A DNA stretch of 64,000 nt, taken from NCBI RefSeq assembly GCF_001613065.1, contig NZ_BDBQ01000012.1:1-64000 (forward strand), in the 5' to 3' direction. Positions 32,694 through 42,504 of this stretch are shown piece by piece. A program made the position numbers and the translations under genes. This DNA is from Nocardia miyunensis NBRC 108239. GTDB lineage: Bacteria > Actinomycetota > Actinomycetes > Mycobacteriales > Mycobacteriaceae. Position 1 is the stretch's first letter; each line of letters starts with the position of its first letter. The notes below the pieces were generated by a model, which did not search any database, was not told the DNA's origin, and was given only the letters and a program-made list of their open reading frames with translations.

Positions 32694-34685
32694 ATGGATT
32701 CGGCGGAGATCAGGCACGCGCTCGCCCGTGCCCGCACGGTACCCGAGGGCCGTGATCGCACCCGGCGCCTGGAAACCCTCGCCGCGACCGCGCGCGGCGG
32801 TGCCGATCGTGCCGCGGAGGCGGAGGTGCTGCTCGAGCTGGTGCAGGCGTATACCTACGCGGGAGAACGGGATCTGGCACCCATCGCGATCGTCCGGCTG
32901 CTGCGGGTCTTCGACGAGCATCCCGATGCCACCGCGGAGCTGTCGCGTTCGGTGCACTGGTACATGAAGTGGATGACCAGCGACCTGATCGACAATCCGG
33001 CCGTCCCGCTGGGAATCGTCCGGCGCTGGTTCGACGAACTCGACAACCGCTATCGCGCGGCGGGATACAGTCCGCGCCCGGTGCTGAAGCTGCGTTCGAT
33101 CCTGGCCCGGGACCTCGGTGACCACCAGGAGGCCGCGCGGCTGCGCGCCCTCGCGCTGGACGCGCCGCGCGACGAGATGACCGATTGTGAAGCGTGCGAG
33201 GGCAATTGGGCCGGGTCACTGTCGGTGTCCATGGGCGAGGACGCCGATGCGCTGCGCCGGTGGGCCCCGGTCCTGGACGGCAGACGACGGTGCGCGCACG
33301 AGCCGCACCGGGTCCGCGCGCACGCCCTGCTGCCGCTGGTGCGCACCGGCGGTTTCGATTCGGCCCGCGCCGCGCACCTGACCGGGTATCCGCTGGTCGA
33401 AGGCATTGCTGGACTGCGTCACGCGGTGGCCCAGCACATCGAGTTCTGCGCGCTGACCGGTAACGAGGCACGCGGGGTGGACATCGCGACCGAGCACGCC
33501 GACTGGCTGACCGACAGCGGCGCGGATGCCAATCTGCGACTGGAATTCCTCACCGGCGTCGGCGTGCTGCTGCGGCGGCTGGTGGCACTCGGACGCGGTG
33601 ACGTGCGGGTCGGCGAGAGCGCCGCCGCGGCTCTGCTGGAGACGCTCACCGCGGAGATCGAGGGGCTGTGCGCCCGGTACGACGCTCGCAACGGAACCGG
33701 TTCGGTCGGCGCGGTCGTTCGCGCCCGCCTGGACCGCGCGCCGCTGGTGGATCATCTGCCGCTGGGAATTCGTACCAGGGCCGAGGTTCGCCCGCCGATC
33801 CGTCTCGCCCCGCCGGTCACAGCGTCCGCGCGACGGCCCGAAGCCGAGCAGCTCGCCGAATGGGCCGTCGCCCGCCTGTCGGTGGATCCCGCCGGCGCCG
33901 AGCAGCGCCTTCGCCGGGCGCTCGAGGCGGGTGCGTCGGTGTTGCCCGCAGAACAGCTGGCCCGGTTGAGTTCGCTTCTGGTGACCGCGATCTCGGGACA
34001 GCGCGGTCGCGAATCCGCCCTGGCCGACGCGGCGTTGGTCGCGGCCTGGCGGTGGGAGCCGTTGTCGGCGGCCGACGCCCTGCATCACACGTTGGTCGCG
34101 GCCCGCGCCTATCACCGGGCAGACCGTCACGGGGAGGCTGTCGCGCTGTTCGAGCAGCCGCTGTCACTGGAGTCCGATTCGTCCGGACAATCCTCGCCCG
34201 ACACCTCGATTCCATATCCGCCGACCGAGATCGCGCTGATCCGAAGGCAATTCGGGGAATCGCTCAACGCACTGAACCGATACCGCGACGCCGCGGCGCA
34301 ATTCGCCGAGGCCCTCCGGCTGATCGAGAACGATCCGCAGCAGCGCGAGCTGACCGCGGAACTGGTCCACGCCGAGGCCGCGGCCCTGTCGGTGTGCGGC
34401 CGCGACGCCGACGCCCTCGCCGGCTATCTGCGGGCCGGGGATCTGTTCGCGGCCCTCGGGCGCATCGGTCCTCGCGCACGCAGCGTGCGGGCGGCGGCGT
34501 GGTTGCAGTTCTGGGGCGCGGAATCGATCGCGGCGTCCCCGCGAGTCGGATTGGCGACCATGCGGACTCTGCTGGAAGATCTGGAACGGCTCGCACGGAC
34601 CGCGTCCGCATCGGAGGTGCGCGGTGAACTCCTGCACACCCGCCGACAGCTCGACACGATGCGAGAGGAGGCGAACGCGATATGA
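32694..34685 (+). CDS. TPR-like helical repeat protein
   Basis: A 663-residue, Ala/Leu/Arg/Glu-rich protein built of helical hairpins that look like tetratricopeptide repeats (for example AEAEVLLELVQAYTYAGERD, GESLNALNRYRDAAAQFAEA, and ALSVCGRDADALAGYLRAGD). A short Cys/His-containing stretch, EMTDCEACEGNW, sits near residue 170. No catalytic motif is apparent, so it is probably a scaffold for protein-protein contacts. An AT-rich stretch (TTTTATTAAG, about 32651-32660) just upstream may be its own promoter. It follows the MoxR/VWA genes and overlaps a small membrane-protein gene by four bases (ATGA). Confidence 0.65.
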   Translation: MDSAEIRHALARARTVPEGRDRTRRLETLAATARGGADRAAEAEVLLELVQAYTYAGERDLAPIAIVRLLRVFDEHPDATAELSRSVHWYMKWMTSDLIDNPAVPLGIVRRWFDELDNRYRAAGYSPRPVLKLRSILARDLGDHQEAARLRALALDAPRDEMTDCEACEGNWAGSLSVSMGEDADALRRWAPVLDGRRRCAHEPHRVRAHALLPLVRTGGFDSARAAHLTGYPLVEGIAGLRHAVAQHIEFCALTGNEARGVDIATEHADWLTDSGADANLRLEFLTGVGVLLRRLVALGRGDVRVGESAAAALLETLTAEIEGLCARYDARNGTGSVGAVVRARLDRAPLVDHLPLGIRTRAEVRPPIRLAPPVTASARRPEAEQLAEWAVARLSVDPAGAEQRLRRALEAGASVLPAEQLARLSSLLVTAISGQRGRESALADAALVAAWRWEPLSAADALHHTLVAARAYHRADRHGEAVALFEQPLSLESDSSGQSSPDTSIPYPPTEIALIRRQFGESLNALNRYRDAAAQFAEALRLIENDPQQRELTAELVHAEAAALSVCGRDADALAGYLRAGDLFAALGRIGPRARSVRAAAWLQFWGAESIAASPRVGLATMRTLLEDLERLARTASASEVRGELLHTRRQLDTMREEANAI

Positions 34686-34867
34686 CCCGCGCGGTGTCCC
34701 GGGCGGTTCTGGTCCTGGTGGTCCTCGCGGTGATCGCCGCATGCCTGTGGGCCGGATCCGGATCGTCCTCCTGCACCGCGACCCAGACAGGGCATCAGCA
34801 CCGCACGTCCGTGGTCCGGGTGGAACGCTGCGCCGCGGCGGGATTCCGGTCGCTGGTGCACCACTGA
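34682..34867 (+). CDS. Small membrane-anchored or secreted protein coupled to the TPR gene
   Basis: A 61-residue protein whose N-terminal two Arg-containing residues precede one hydrophobic helix, AVLVLVVLAVIAACLWAG, which is either a membrane anchor or an uncleaved signal. The Cys in AAC could be a weak lipobox, but the -3 residue is not leucine, so lipoprotein status is doubtful. The remaining 35 residues contain two further Cys and several His. Its ATG overlaps the TPR gene's stop in the pattern ATGA, so expression is coupled. No family was recognised. Confidence 0.6.
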   Translation: MTRAVSRAVLVLVVLAVIAACLWAGSGSSSCTATQTGHQHRTSVVRVERCAAAGFRSLVHH

Positions 34868-34951
34868 GCGCCGCGACATCCGCGCGCTGCGGGCCCGCGA
34901 CGGGCGGGGAGTGACACGCCGGGGAAACGCCGCCCAGTAAGCTCGGCAGTC

Positions 34952-35596
34952 GTGCGAGAAACAGGCCGGCGCAAACTGGGCGTGATGGGCGGAACCTTCG
35001 ATCCCGTCCACCACGGGCACCTGGTCGCTGCCAGCGAGGTCGCCCACCGTTTCGACCTCGACGAGGTGATCTTCGTCCCCACCGGCCAACCCTGGCAGAA
35101 GTCCGGTAAACAGGTCAGTCCGGCCGAGGACCGCTATCTCATGACGGTCATCGCGACCGCGTCCAATCCGCGGTTCTCGGTCAGCCGCGCGGACATCGAT
35201 CGCGGCAAGGTCACCTACACCGTCGACACCCTGCGTGACCTCAAGCAACAGCATCCCGACGCGGAGCTGTACTTCATCACCGGTGCGGACGCACTGTCCA
35301 GCATCCTCACATGGCAGGATTGGGCCGAACTGTTCGAACTGGCGAAGTTCGTCGGGGTGAGCCGACCGGGGTACGACCTGAACACCGAGCATCTGGAGAA
35401 GCATCTGCGGGACAGCCCGCCCGATGCGGTGACCGTGATCGAGATCCCGGCCCTGGCGATCTCCTCGAGCGAGTGCCGTCGCCGTGCCGCCGAGGGGCGT
35501 CCGGTGTGGTATCTGGTGCCGGACGGGGTCGTGCAGTACATATCGAAGCGGCATCTGTACGTGCCGGTAGGGAACGGGAAGGTGGGCCGGGCGTAA
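34952..35596 (+). CDS. nadD: Nicotinate-nucleotide adenylyltransferase
   Basis: A 214-residue nucleotidyltransferase that adenylates nicotinate mononucleotide in NAD synthesis. The phosphate-binding signature [12 protein letters not shown] (about residues 13-24) and the C-terminal [15 protein letters not shown] (ISSTxIR-type motif) are both present, and the [15 protein letters not shown] segment is typical. A GTG start at 34952 is used. The stop TAA overlaps the rsfS start codon by one base. Gene order nadD-rsfS-gpgP is that of M. tuberculosis Rv2421c-Rv2419c. Confidence 0.93.
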   Translation: MRETGRRKLGVMGGTFDPVHHGHLVAASEVAHRFDLDEVIFVPTGQPWQKSGKQVSPAEDRYLMTVIATASNPRFSVSRADIDRGKVTYTVDTLRDLKQQHPDAELYFITGADALSSILTWQDWAELFELAKFVGVSRPGYDLNTEHLEKHLRDSPPDAVTVIEIPALAISSSECRRRAAEGRPVWYLVPDGVVQYISKRHLYVPVGNGKVGRA

Positions 35597-35988
35597 TGAC
35601 AGCATCCGCCGAAGCGGTGCAGATGGCACAGGTGGCCGCGCGCGCCGCCGACGAGAAGCTGGCCACCGATGTGGTCGTGCTCGACGTGTCCGAACAGTTG
35701 GTGATCACGGACTGCTTCGTCATCGCGTCCGCGCCCAACGAGCGGCAGGTCAACGCGATCGTCGACGCCGTCGAGGAGCATCTGCGCCTCGCCGGGCACA
35801 AGCCGGTGCGCCGCGAGGGCACCCGCGAGGGCCGCTGGGTGCTGCTGGATTACGTCGAGGTGGTGGTGCACATCCAGCACAGCGACGAGCGCGATTTCTA
35901 TGGGCTGGAACGGCTTTGGAAGGATTGTCCGCCGGTGCCGGTCGAGGGGGTCGGCGAGGCCCGGACGGCGGACGGATCGACCGAGTGA
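35596..35988 (+). CDS. rsfS: Ribosome silencing factor
   Basis: A 130-residue RsfS/Iojap protein that binds ribosomal protein L14 and blocks joining of the subunits under starvation. Conserved stretches are DVVVLDVSEQLVITDCFVIA, APNERQVNAIVDAVEE, GRWVLLDYVEVVVHIQHSDE and RDFYGLERLWKDCP. The length is normal, with a short Gly/Ala-rich tail. ATG overlaps the nadD stop by one base (TAATG), so the two are translationally coupled. Confidence 0.93.
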   Translation: MTASAEAVQMAQVAARAADEKLATDVVVLDVSEQLVITDCFVIASAPNERQVNAIVDAVEEHLRLAGHKPVRREGTREGRWVLLDYVEVVVHIQHSDERDFYGLERLWKDCPPVPVEGVGEARTADGSTE

Positions 35989-36061
35989 CGGACGGGTCCG
36001 CGGCGGCGTGGCTGAGCACACGTCGTCCGGTGGTCAGCGTCGGAGACGGATACGGATACAG

Positions 36062-36721
36062 ATGACTAAGCACGTCGGCGTTCGCCGGTTGATCCTGTTG
36101 CGGCACGGCCAGACCGAATGGAATGCGGCCGACCGCATGCAGGGCCAGTACGACACCGACCTCAGTGAGCTCGGCCGTCGGCAGGCCAAGGACGCGGCCC
36201 TCGAGCTGATGGGTGTCGACCCGATCGCGCTGATCTCCTCGGACCTGCGGCGCGCCTATGACACGGCCAGCGCCCTGGCCGAGCACAGCGGTCTGGACGT
36301 GGTGCCCGATCCGCGGCTGCGCGAGACCGGTCTCGGCGAATGGGAGGGACTCACCCACATCGAGGTGGACGCACGGTATCCCGGTGCGCGTCAGGAGTGG
36401 CGGCTGGATGCGTCGTTCACCCCGCCCGGTGGTGAGAGCAAGCTCGAGGTGGGCGCGCGGGCGCTGCCGGTGGTACGCGAATTGTTCGACGCGCGCGCGG
36501 ACTGGCCCGGCCGTACCATCATCCTCGTCGCGCACGGCGGATTGATCGCGGCTCTGACCGCCGCGCTGCTCGAACTGCCTGCGGCGAACTGGCCCGTCCT
36601 GGGTGGACTGGCGAATACCAGCTGGGTGCAGCTCAGCAGTCACGGTCCGAGCATCGAGCGCCCCGGGTGGCGGCTCGATGTTTGGAACGCGGCGGCGAAG
36701 GTAGCACCTGATGTCCTCTGA
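36062..36721 (+). CDS. gpgP: Glucosyl-3-phosphoglycerate phosphatase (histidine phosphatase family)
   Basis: A 219-residue histidine phosphatase. The catalytic histidine is in [20 protein letters not shown], the second histidine in [13 protein letters not shown], and the acid in [13 protein letters not shown]. Position between rsfS and an OctT-like gene matches M. tuberculosis Rv2419c, the phosphatase that makes glucosylglycerate for methylglucose lipopolysaccharides, which supports this specific call over a generic phosphoglycerate mutase. ATG at 36062 is used. It overlaps the next gene by 11 bases. Confidence 0.85.
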   Translation: MTKHVGVRRLILLRHGQTEWNAADRMQGQYDTDLSELGRRQAKDAALELMGVDPIALISSDLRRAYDTASALAEHSGLDVVPDPRLRETGLGEWEGLTHIEVDARYPGARQEWRLDASFTPPGGESKLEVGARALPVVRELFDARADWPGRTIILVAHGGLIAALTAALLELPAANWPVLGGLANTSWVQLSSHGPSIERPGWRLDVWNAAAKVAPDVL

Positions 36722-38459
36722 GAAACCCACCCCGAGCGACCGGGACGATACGACCCGGCAGGTCTCGGACGAATTGCTGCGCAAGGCGTCCGAGGGGCCG
36801 GTCCGGCATCTGCCGGACGCGCTGTTCGGCGGGCCCGCACCCGCTCGGCCCGGTGACGCGTCGGCTGGTGCCGACAAGTCCGCGCCGGGCGCCGAGCCCG
36901 GCGGGGCCGTCTCCGATGAACTGCTGCGCAAAGCGTCCGAGGGGCCCGTGCGTCATCTGCCGGATCTGCTGTTCGGCGGGCCCGCGCCGGAACCTGCCGC
37001 GCGGGAAGAGAACTCGGGCGCGAGCGCGCACCGACGGACCGGATCGGGGACTGCCCCGGGTGATTCCGAGGGAGATACCGGACCGCCCGGGCTATCGGTG
37101 AACCCCGAACCTGCTGTGGTCGCCGGTGTTTCCGGCGACCCGGTATTGCATGCCGAGGGTGTCGCGTCCGTGGGCGCGGCCGACCCTGTCACTGCGAATT
37201 CCGCTGTTGATCAGGGAGATTCGAGTGCCGGATCGCAGGACAGTGGTGGATCGGCCGATGCCGATGCCGGGATGGCGGCGCTGGATAGGGCCGATGCGGA
37301 GCACGATGGTGCCGCGGCGGCTTCACCGGCAAATGTCGTTGCTGCCGAGGATGACTCGGCTGCCGTTGCGGAGGTCGCAGCCGAATCGTTCGAGGCCGGT
37401 TCCGGAGCCTCGAGCGAGGTTGTGCACCTCGAACCGGCCATCGCGGTGTCGAAATCCGTTTCGGGTGAGAGTGATTCGGTCGCGGAGGCCGAGGGCGCCG
37501 GAGTCGGTCCGGTGGGCGGTGTGGACGGTATCGATGCTTCGGTCGTCGCTGATCTATCGGCCGAGGTTGCCCATCCCGAACCGCTCGTCGCGATGTCGGT
37601 TTCGGGCGTTAGTGATTCGATCGCGAACGCTGAGATCGCGGACGCCGGAACGGATTCGGTCGGCGCTGCGGACGATGCAGATGTTTCGGCCGTCGGTGAG
37701 AAGGAGTCCGTGGTGGATGCCGGGTCGGGGTCCGACGTGCCGGGAGGATCCGAGCGGCCGGTGCTGCTGGTGATCGCCGACTCGCTGGCGTACTTCGGGC
37801 CCAAGGGCGGGCTGCCCGCGGATGATCCGCGTATCTGGCCCAACCTGGTTGCGGCGGAACTGGATTGGGATGTGGAGTTGATCGCGCGGATCGGCTGGAC
37901 CTGCCGGGATGCCTACTGGGCGCTGATCGGCGATCCGCGGGCCTGGGCCGCGGTGCCGCGAGCGGGTGCGGTGGTCTTCGCGACCGGCGGGATGGATTCG
38001 CTGCCCTCGCCGCTGCCTACCGCGCTGCGCGAGCTGATCCGCTATCTGCGGCCACCGGCGGTTCGGCGGCGGGTGCGCGACGGCTACAACTGGTTGCAGC
38101 CGCGGCTGTCGAAACTGGGTCGCCCGGTGGCGTTGCCGCCGCATGTGAGCATCGACTATCTCGAGCAGTCCCGTACCTCGCTGGCGCAGTTGCGTCCCGA
38201 ACTGCCGGTGGTGGCCGTGCTGCCCTCCGTGCACGACTGCGAGGCGTACGGGCGGGTGCACACGGGCCGCGAACCGGCGGTGCGGGCGCTGCGTGAATGG
38301 TCCGCGAAAACCGCTGTGCCGCTGGTGGATCTCGGGGAGGCGGTGCGCGACAACGTTTTCCACGGCGAGTCGAATCCCGATGGCATCCATTGGGGTTGGG
38401 AGGGGCATACCGCGGTCGCGCGGGCGATGGTGAAGGTGCTCTCGGAGGTGAGTTGCTGA
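36711..38459 (+). CDS. octT: OctT-like SGNH acyltransferase with long repetitive N-terminal extension
   Basis: A 582-residue protein. The C-terminal 240 residues are an SGNH hydrolase-fold domain: nucleophile serine in [15 protein letters not shown], later block [18 protein letters not shown], and the Asp-x-x-His pair in [12 protein letters not shown]. Position next to gpgP matches M. tuberculosis Rv2418c, the diglucosylglycerate octanoyltransferase of methylglucose lipopolysaccharide synthesis. The N-terminal 345 residues are unusual: acidic, Ala/Ser/Val-rich and probably disordered, with a near-identical motif ([18 protein letters not shown]) at residues 19-36 and 68-85, then a looser 45-residue duplication around [18 protein letters not shown] and [18 protein letters not shown]. 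Start ATG overlaps gpgP by 11 bases. Confidence 0.8.
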   Translation: MSSEKPTPSDRDDTTRQVSDELLRKASEGPVRHLPDALFGGPAPARPGDASAGADKSAPGAEPGGAVSDELLRKASEGPVRHLPDLLFGGPAPEPAAREENSGASAHRRTGSGTAPGDSEGDTGPPGLSVNPEPAVVAGVSGDPVLHAEGVASVGAADPVTANSAVDQGDSSAGSQDSGGSADADAGMAALDRADAEHDGAAAASPANVVAAEDDSAAVAEVAAESFEAGSGASSEVVHLEPAIAVSKSVSGESDSVAEAEGAGVGPVGGVDGIDASVVADLSAEVAHPEPLVAMSVSGVSDSIANAEIADAGTDSVGAADDADVSAVGEKESVVDAGSGSDVPGGSERPVLLVIADSLAYFGPKGGLPADDPRIWPNLVAAELDWDVELIARIGWTCRDAYWALIGDPRAWAAVPRAGAVVFATGGMDSLPSPLPTALRELIRYLRPPAVRRRVRDGYNWLQPRLSKLGRPVALPPHVSIDYLEQSRTSLAQLRPELPVVAVLPSVHDCEAYGRVHTGREPAVRALREWSAKTAVPLVDLGEAVRDNVFHGESNPDGIHWGWEGHTAVARAMVKVLSEVSC

Positions 38460-38487
38460 CCATGCGGACCGGAAGGCACTGAGGGCG

Positions 38488-39330
38488 ATGCCCGTCGTTG
38501 TGGTGACCGACTCCTCCGCGAGCCTGCCCGCCGATCTGGTGGCGGACCTGGGCATTCTCGTGGTGCCGCTGCATGTGCTGGTGGACGGCCGCGAAATTCG
38601 CGAGGGCGTGGACGAATGCGCTATCGATTACGCCTCGGCGACGGTGAGCACCTCGGCCGCCTCCCCGGGGGAGCTGCGCGCGGTGTACGAGCGCGCCCTG
38701 GCGCTCAGTGACGGCGATGGCGTTGTGGCCGTACACATTTCCCGTCAGCTCTCGGCGACCTGGGAGGCCGGGCGGCAGGCCGTGGACGATATGGATGTGG
38801 GCGATCGGGTCCGCCTGGTGGATTCGCTCGGCGCCGGGCTCGGCACGGGCCTGCCGGTCCTTGCCGCCGCGCGCCGCGCACGTGCCGGTGCCACGCTGGA
38901 CATCGTCTACGATTCGGCGGTCGCCGCGGCCGGTCGAGGCCGGGCGTTCATCATGGTCAACCGGACCGAGCAGTTGCGCCGCGGCGGGCGGCTCAGCAGC
39001 GCCGCCGCGTTCTTCGGCACCGAGTTGGTGACCAAACCCCTGCTACAGATGATCGAGGGGCGTCTCGAACTGCGGGAGAAGGCCCGCACCAGATCCAAGG
39101 CGTACGCGAAACTCGTTGCCGCAGCGGTGGATGCGGCCGGAGAAGCGGGCGCGGCCATCGCCGTCCAACACCTCGCCGCCCCCGACGCCGCCGACACTCT
39201 CGCCGCACAGCTCACCGAACTGATCCCCGACATCCGCGAATTGATCACCGCCGAATTCGGCCCGACCCTGGGAGTACACCTGGGCTCCGGCGCGGTCGGC
39301 GTACTGGTGATCCCGGGCGGCTGCGGCTGA
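38488..39330 (+). CDS. DegV family fatty-acid-binding protein
   Basis: A 280-residue DegV protein. The N-terminal signature VVVTDSSASLPADLVADLGI, the phosphate/lipid-head motif TSAASPGEL, and the C-terminal lid segments RTEQLRRGGRLSSAAAFF and EFGPTLGVHLGSGAVGVLV are all present. DegV (FakB-type) proteins hold a fatty acid and present it to a kinase; no FakA-like gene is in the window. In M. tuberculosis the equivalent gene (Rv2417c) also sits beside octT, but there eis lies between it and comEA, which is absent here. Confidence 0.88.
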   Translation: MPVVVVTDSSASLPADLVADLGILVVPLHVLVDGREIREGVDECAIDYASATVSTSAASPGELRAVYERALALSDGDGVVAVHISRQLSATWEAGRQAVDDMDVGDRVRLVDSLGAGLGTGLPVLAAARRARAGATLDIVYDSAVAAAGRGRAFIMVNRTEQLRRGGRLSSAAAFFGTELVTKPLLQMIEGRLELREKARTRSKAYAKLVAAAVDAAGEAGAAIAVQHLAAPDAADTLAAQLTELIPDIRELITAEFGPTLGVHLGSGAVGVLVIPGGCG

Positions 39331-39797
39331 GTCCGCCGGCCGTGTCCGAGGGATTGTTCCGTCCGGTCACATCGGTCCGCGATACGGCCACACGATGCGA
39401 AAGTTCCGTGTGGTATCGGCGCGCAGCGGTGCTGATCCGATCGTAGGCATCGGTCCGGATAGGCGGCAGACGGCCGGATCGCTGGTACGAGATGCTCGGT
39501 TGGTGTTCTCACGGCGCGGCGGAGCTTGTTCACCGGTGCGGCGACCGATGTGAATGTTGTTGTTGTCGAATGTGATTCGATCTCCAGGGCTCTGGACCAT
39601 GTGAAGTTCGGGGCTGGCTGACGGCCGCGTTGCTGTATGCATCCAGGCAGCAGGGTGTTCTCGGCGATAGCACAGGGGGCTGACAGGTATGGGTCGGTCC
39701 GGGTGTGTTGTCCACAGCGGATCGGTTGTCCACAGAGGGGATATCACCGCAGGTCGATGCGATCGGGGTGCGGGTGGCCGGTCCTACGGTGGCTGGC
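39331..39797. other. Intergenic region upstream of comEA, no gene recognised
   Basis: This 467-base gap lies where eis stands in M. tuberculosis, but no acetyltransferase remnant was recognised in any frame. Its only clear content is a pair of DnaA boxes near the 3' end (39708-39734). Confidence 0.5.
39708..39734 (+). promoter_or_regulatory. Two consensus DnaA boxes upstream of comEA
   Basis: TTGTCCACA occurs twice in the same orientation, at 39708-39716 and 39726-39734, with 18 bases between starts. It is the exact DnaA-box consensus of high-GC actinomycetes. The pair lies 64 bases before the comEA start, so it is more likely a DnaA-responsive promoter element than an origin, since only two copies are present and no AT-rich unwinding element follows. 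Confidence 0.6.
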
Positions 39798-40739
39798 ATG
39801 GGGCGCGATGACGAGCGGATGCGGGTTCGGGAGCGGTTGGGGGCGCTCGATGGGCAGGTCCCCGGCCGGCGGACGGTGCGCGGGGGCCGGTGGGACTCGG
39901 AGGAGGTCGATTTCGAGGAGTCCGAGGGCGACGGCGAAACATCCGGGGGATGGGACGACGAGGTGTCGGGGGTGCCGAATACCCCGCAGTGGCTGAGTGA
40001 GCCGGTGGGCAGTGTCTCGCTCTGGCACGAGCGGCTGGTGCCCGAGCGATTCCGCGGGATCCGGCTGCATCCGGGACGACGCGGGGTGCTGGTCCTCGGT
40101 GCCGTCGGGGTTGCCGCGGTGCTGGTGGCGGTCGTGGTGACCCAGCGGGAAAGTCCTGTCGCACAGCCGGTTCCGCCTCTTCCGATGGTGCAGACCTCGC
40201 CGATGACGAGCGCGTCGGCGGTATCCGGCACGTCGGCCGAGAGCGCCGCGTCCGCGCCACCGCCCAGCCGGCCGGCGGAACTGGTGGTGAGTGTGGTCGG
40301 ACTGGTCGAACACGTCGGGCTGCTGCACCTCCCGGCGGGCTCCCGGGTCGCCGACGCGGTGGCGATCGCGGTGGCCAGAGAGGGCGCCGATCTGGCTCGC
40401 CTGAATCTCGCCCAACGACTTGCCGACGGCGATCAGGTCATCGTCGGTGCGCTTTCCTCGCATCAGGGCACCCCGCAACCGGACAGCGCGGTGATCTCCG
40501 GCAGCGATCGTCCCGTCCACACCTCCGGCGCCTCCTCGGCCCCCGCCGCCAAGGTGAACCTCAACACCGCCACCGAATCCGAACTCGACGAACTCCCCGG
40601 CGTCGGCCCGGCAACGGCCCGCAGCATCATCGCCTGGCGCACCGAACACGGCCCCTTCACCACCATCGACCAACTCGCCGACATCCCGGGCCTCGGTCCC
40701 TCCCGCCTCAGCCGCCTCCGCGACCTGGTTACGCTGTGA
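39798..40739 (+). CDS. comEA: ComEA-like DNA-binding competence protein
   Basis: A 313-residue protein with a single N-terminal membrane anchor (GVLVLGAVGVAAVLVAVVV, about residues 97-115), a central SLBB-like domain (LVEHVGLLHLPAGSRVADAV) and a C-terminal double helix-hairpin-helix (KVNLNTATESELDELPGVGP, then IDQLADIPGLGPSRL) that binds double-stranded DNA without sequence preference. The first 90 residues are acidic and cytoplasmic. The ATG at 39798 is chosen. The stop overlaps the GTG start of comEC (GTGA), and the pair is probably involved in DNA uptake across the membrane. Confidence 0.88.
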   Translation: MGRDDERMRVRERLGALDGQVPGRRTVRGGRWDSEEVDFEESEGDGETSGGWDDEVSGVPNTPQWLSEPVGSVSLWHERLVPERFRGIRLHPGRRGVLVLGAVGVAAVLVAVVVTQRESPVAQPVPPLPMVQTSPMTSASAVSGTSAESAASAPPPSRPAELVVSVVGLVEHVGLLHLPAGSRVADAVAIAVAREGADLARLNLAQRLADGDQVIVGALSSHQGTPQPDSAVISGSDRPVHTSGASSAPAAKVNLNTATESELDELPGVGPATARSIIAWRTEHGPFTTIDQLADIPGLGPSRLSRLRDLVTL

Positions 40740-42340
40740 AACCGCCCGAGGCTCCCGTCGAAGCGCGCGGGGCGCGGGAGCAGGGGGAGACCGCGGTGGT
40801 GCCGCAGGTGCTGGATGCGCGGCTGGTTCCGGCAGCTGTGATGTGTTGGGGGACAACGGTTGTGACAGTTCTGGCGGGGTGGTCTGCGGGGATGCTGTTG
40901 GTGGGGGTGCTGGTCGGGGTGGCGATTGTGCTGGGGGTGTGCGCGGTTCGGGTTCGCAGGGCCGAGTGGCGGATGGTTGCCGTGGTGTTGTTGGCGGCTG
41001 TGGTTGCGGGGGTGGGGTTCGGGATCGCGGCGGCGTGGCGGGAGTACCGGGTTGCGACGCATCCACTGCGGACGGCGACGGCGGGAACCTATCTGACGGT
41101 CACCGTCGTGCCGAGAGATGATCCGAAACCGTTGCCCACCAAGTCTTTCGGTGGTCGACAATGGATGATCGAGGCGGATCTGCGGGAATATCGGCGCGGA
41201 GCGATATCGGTGCGTGCGGGTGGTTCGGTGATCGTCCTGGTCGGACAGGCCGGGTGGCCGGGGCTGTTGCCGGGGCAGGTGGTGCGGTTCCGGGCGCGCC
41301 TGGATCGGCCGTGGCGGCGGGATCTGACGGTGGCAGTGCTACGGGCGCAGGGGCCGCCGGTAACCATTGAGCGCGCGCCGTGGTGGCAGCGCGCGGCCGG
41401 ATCGGTACGGGCGCACTTCGCCGCGGCGGCCGCGCGTGCCCTGCCGCCTACGGAGGCGGGACTGTTGCCCGGACTGGTCGACGGTGACGTATCCCGGCTA
41501 CCCGATCGCGTGCGGGAGGACTTCCAGCTCACGGAACTTTCGCATCTGGTGGCGGTATCAGGCACCAATGTGACGATTGTACTTGCCGCGGTGATGATTT
41601 CGATGCGCCTGCTGACCATCGATCCGCGCGTCGGCGCGGTGCTGGCGGCACTGGCCCTCCTCGGTTTCGTCGTGCTGGCACGTCCCTCGCCGTCGGTATT
41701 GCGCGCGGCGGTGATGGGTGGTGTGGCCGTGCTCGCGGTGCTGCTCGGTCGGCGCAAGCAGGCGCTGCCCGCGTTGTGCGGCGCGACGATCGGGTTGATC
41801 GGGTGGTCTCCGGAGTTGGCCCTGAACATCGGGTTCGCGCTGTCGGTGCTGGCGACGGTCGGCCTGATCGTCCTGGCGCCGCGATGGTCGCGCTGGCTCG
41901 AGGAACGCGGCTGGCGGCGCGGTCCGGCCGAAGCCGTCGGCGTCGCCACCGCGGCCTTCCTGCTGACCGCACCGCTGATCGTCGCGCTGACCGGCCATGT
42001 CGGCCTGCTCGCCATCGTGGCGAATTTGTTGGTGGAGCCGGTGATCGCGCCGATCACGGTGGTCGGCACGCTCGGCGCGATGCTGTCCTGTGCGTGGCTG
42101 CCCGCCGGTGTGCTGGTGTTGCGGCTGACCGGGCCACCCCTGTGGTGGTTGCTGTTCGTCGCCGAACGTGGCGCGTCACTGGGCTTTTCGGTCTCACTGC
42201 CGGACGGCCCGCGCGGCGGATTCGCCGCCGCGATACTCGTCGCGGGTCTTCTGGTCCTGTTCCATCGCATCACCCGCCCGGCGGATCCCTCGGGCCCTGG
42301 TCCGCCGGACGGAGAATCACAGGAGAGCCGAACTCGGTGA
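40736..42340 (+). CDS. comEC: ComEC/Rec2 competence channel protein
   Basis: A 534-residue inner-membrane protein with about ten hydrophobic helices and the Competence domain. Diagnostic segments are [40 protein letters not shown], and [20 protein letters not shown]. The C-terminal metallo-beta-lactamase domain present in many ComEC proteins is absent: the chain ends soon after the last helix ([14 protein letters not shown]). Truncation of this domain is common in actinomycetes. GTG at 40736 overlaps the comEA stop. It is expected to be the DNA-translocation channel. Confidence 0.88.
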   Translation: MKPPEAPVEARGAREQGETAVVPQVLDARLVPAAVMCWGTTVVTVLAGWSAGMLLVGVLVGVAIVLGVCAVRVRRAEWRMVAVVLLAAVVAGVGFGIAAAWREYRVATHPLRTATAGTYLTVTVVPRDDPKPLPTKSFGGRQWMIEADLREYRRGAISVRAGGSVIVLVGQAGWPGLLPGQVVRFRARLDRPWRRDLTVAVLRAQGPPVTIERAPWWQRAAGSVRAHFAAAAARALPPTEAGLLPGLVDGDVSRLPDRVREDFQLTELSHLVAVSGTNVTIVLAAVMISMRLLTIDPRVGAVLAALALLGFVVLARPSPSVLRAAVMGGVAVLAVLLGRRKQALPALCGATIGLIGWSPELALNIGFALSVLATVGLIVLAPRWSRWLEERGWRRGPAEAVGVATAAFLLTAPLIVALTGHVGLLAIVANLLVEPVIAPITVVGTLGAMLSCAWLPAGVLVLRLTGPPLWWLLFVAERGASLGFSVSLPDGPRGGFAAAILVAGLLVLFHRITRPADPSGPGPPDGESQESRTR

Positions 42341-42504
42341 CATTCGCCGCGAGACCGCCGCCGTCACCAGTTGTGTCCGTCGGTGCGGTCGGCAGTGCTG
42401 TCTCGGCAGGCGGCCCGGTCTTCGGGGCAGCCGGGGGCGAAGGAGGCGAACCGTCGCGGCGGCGAGGTGCGGCGGTGTCGGTGGCCCACCGTAGGATGCG
42501 GGGC

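Noticed and set aside
39708..39734. Replication origin
   Set aside because: Only two DnaA boxes, no AT-rich unwinding element, and none of dnaA, dnaN or gyrB nearby.
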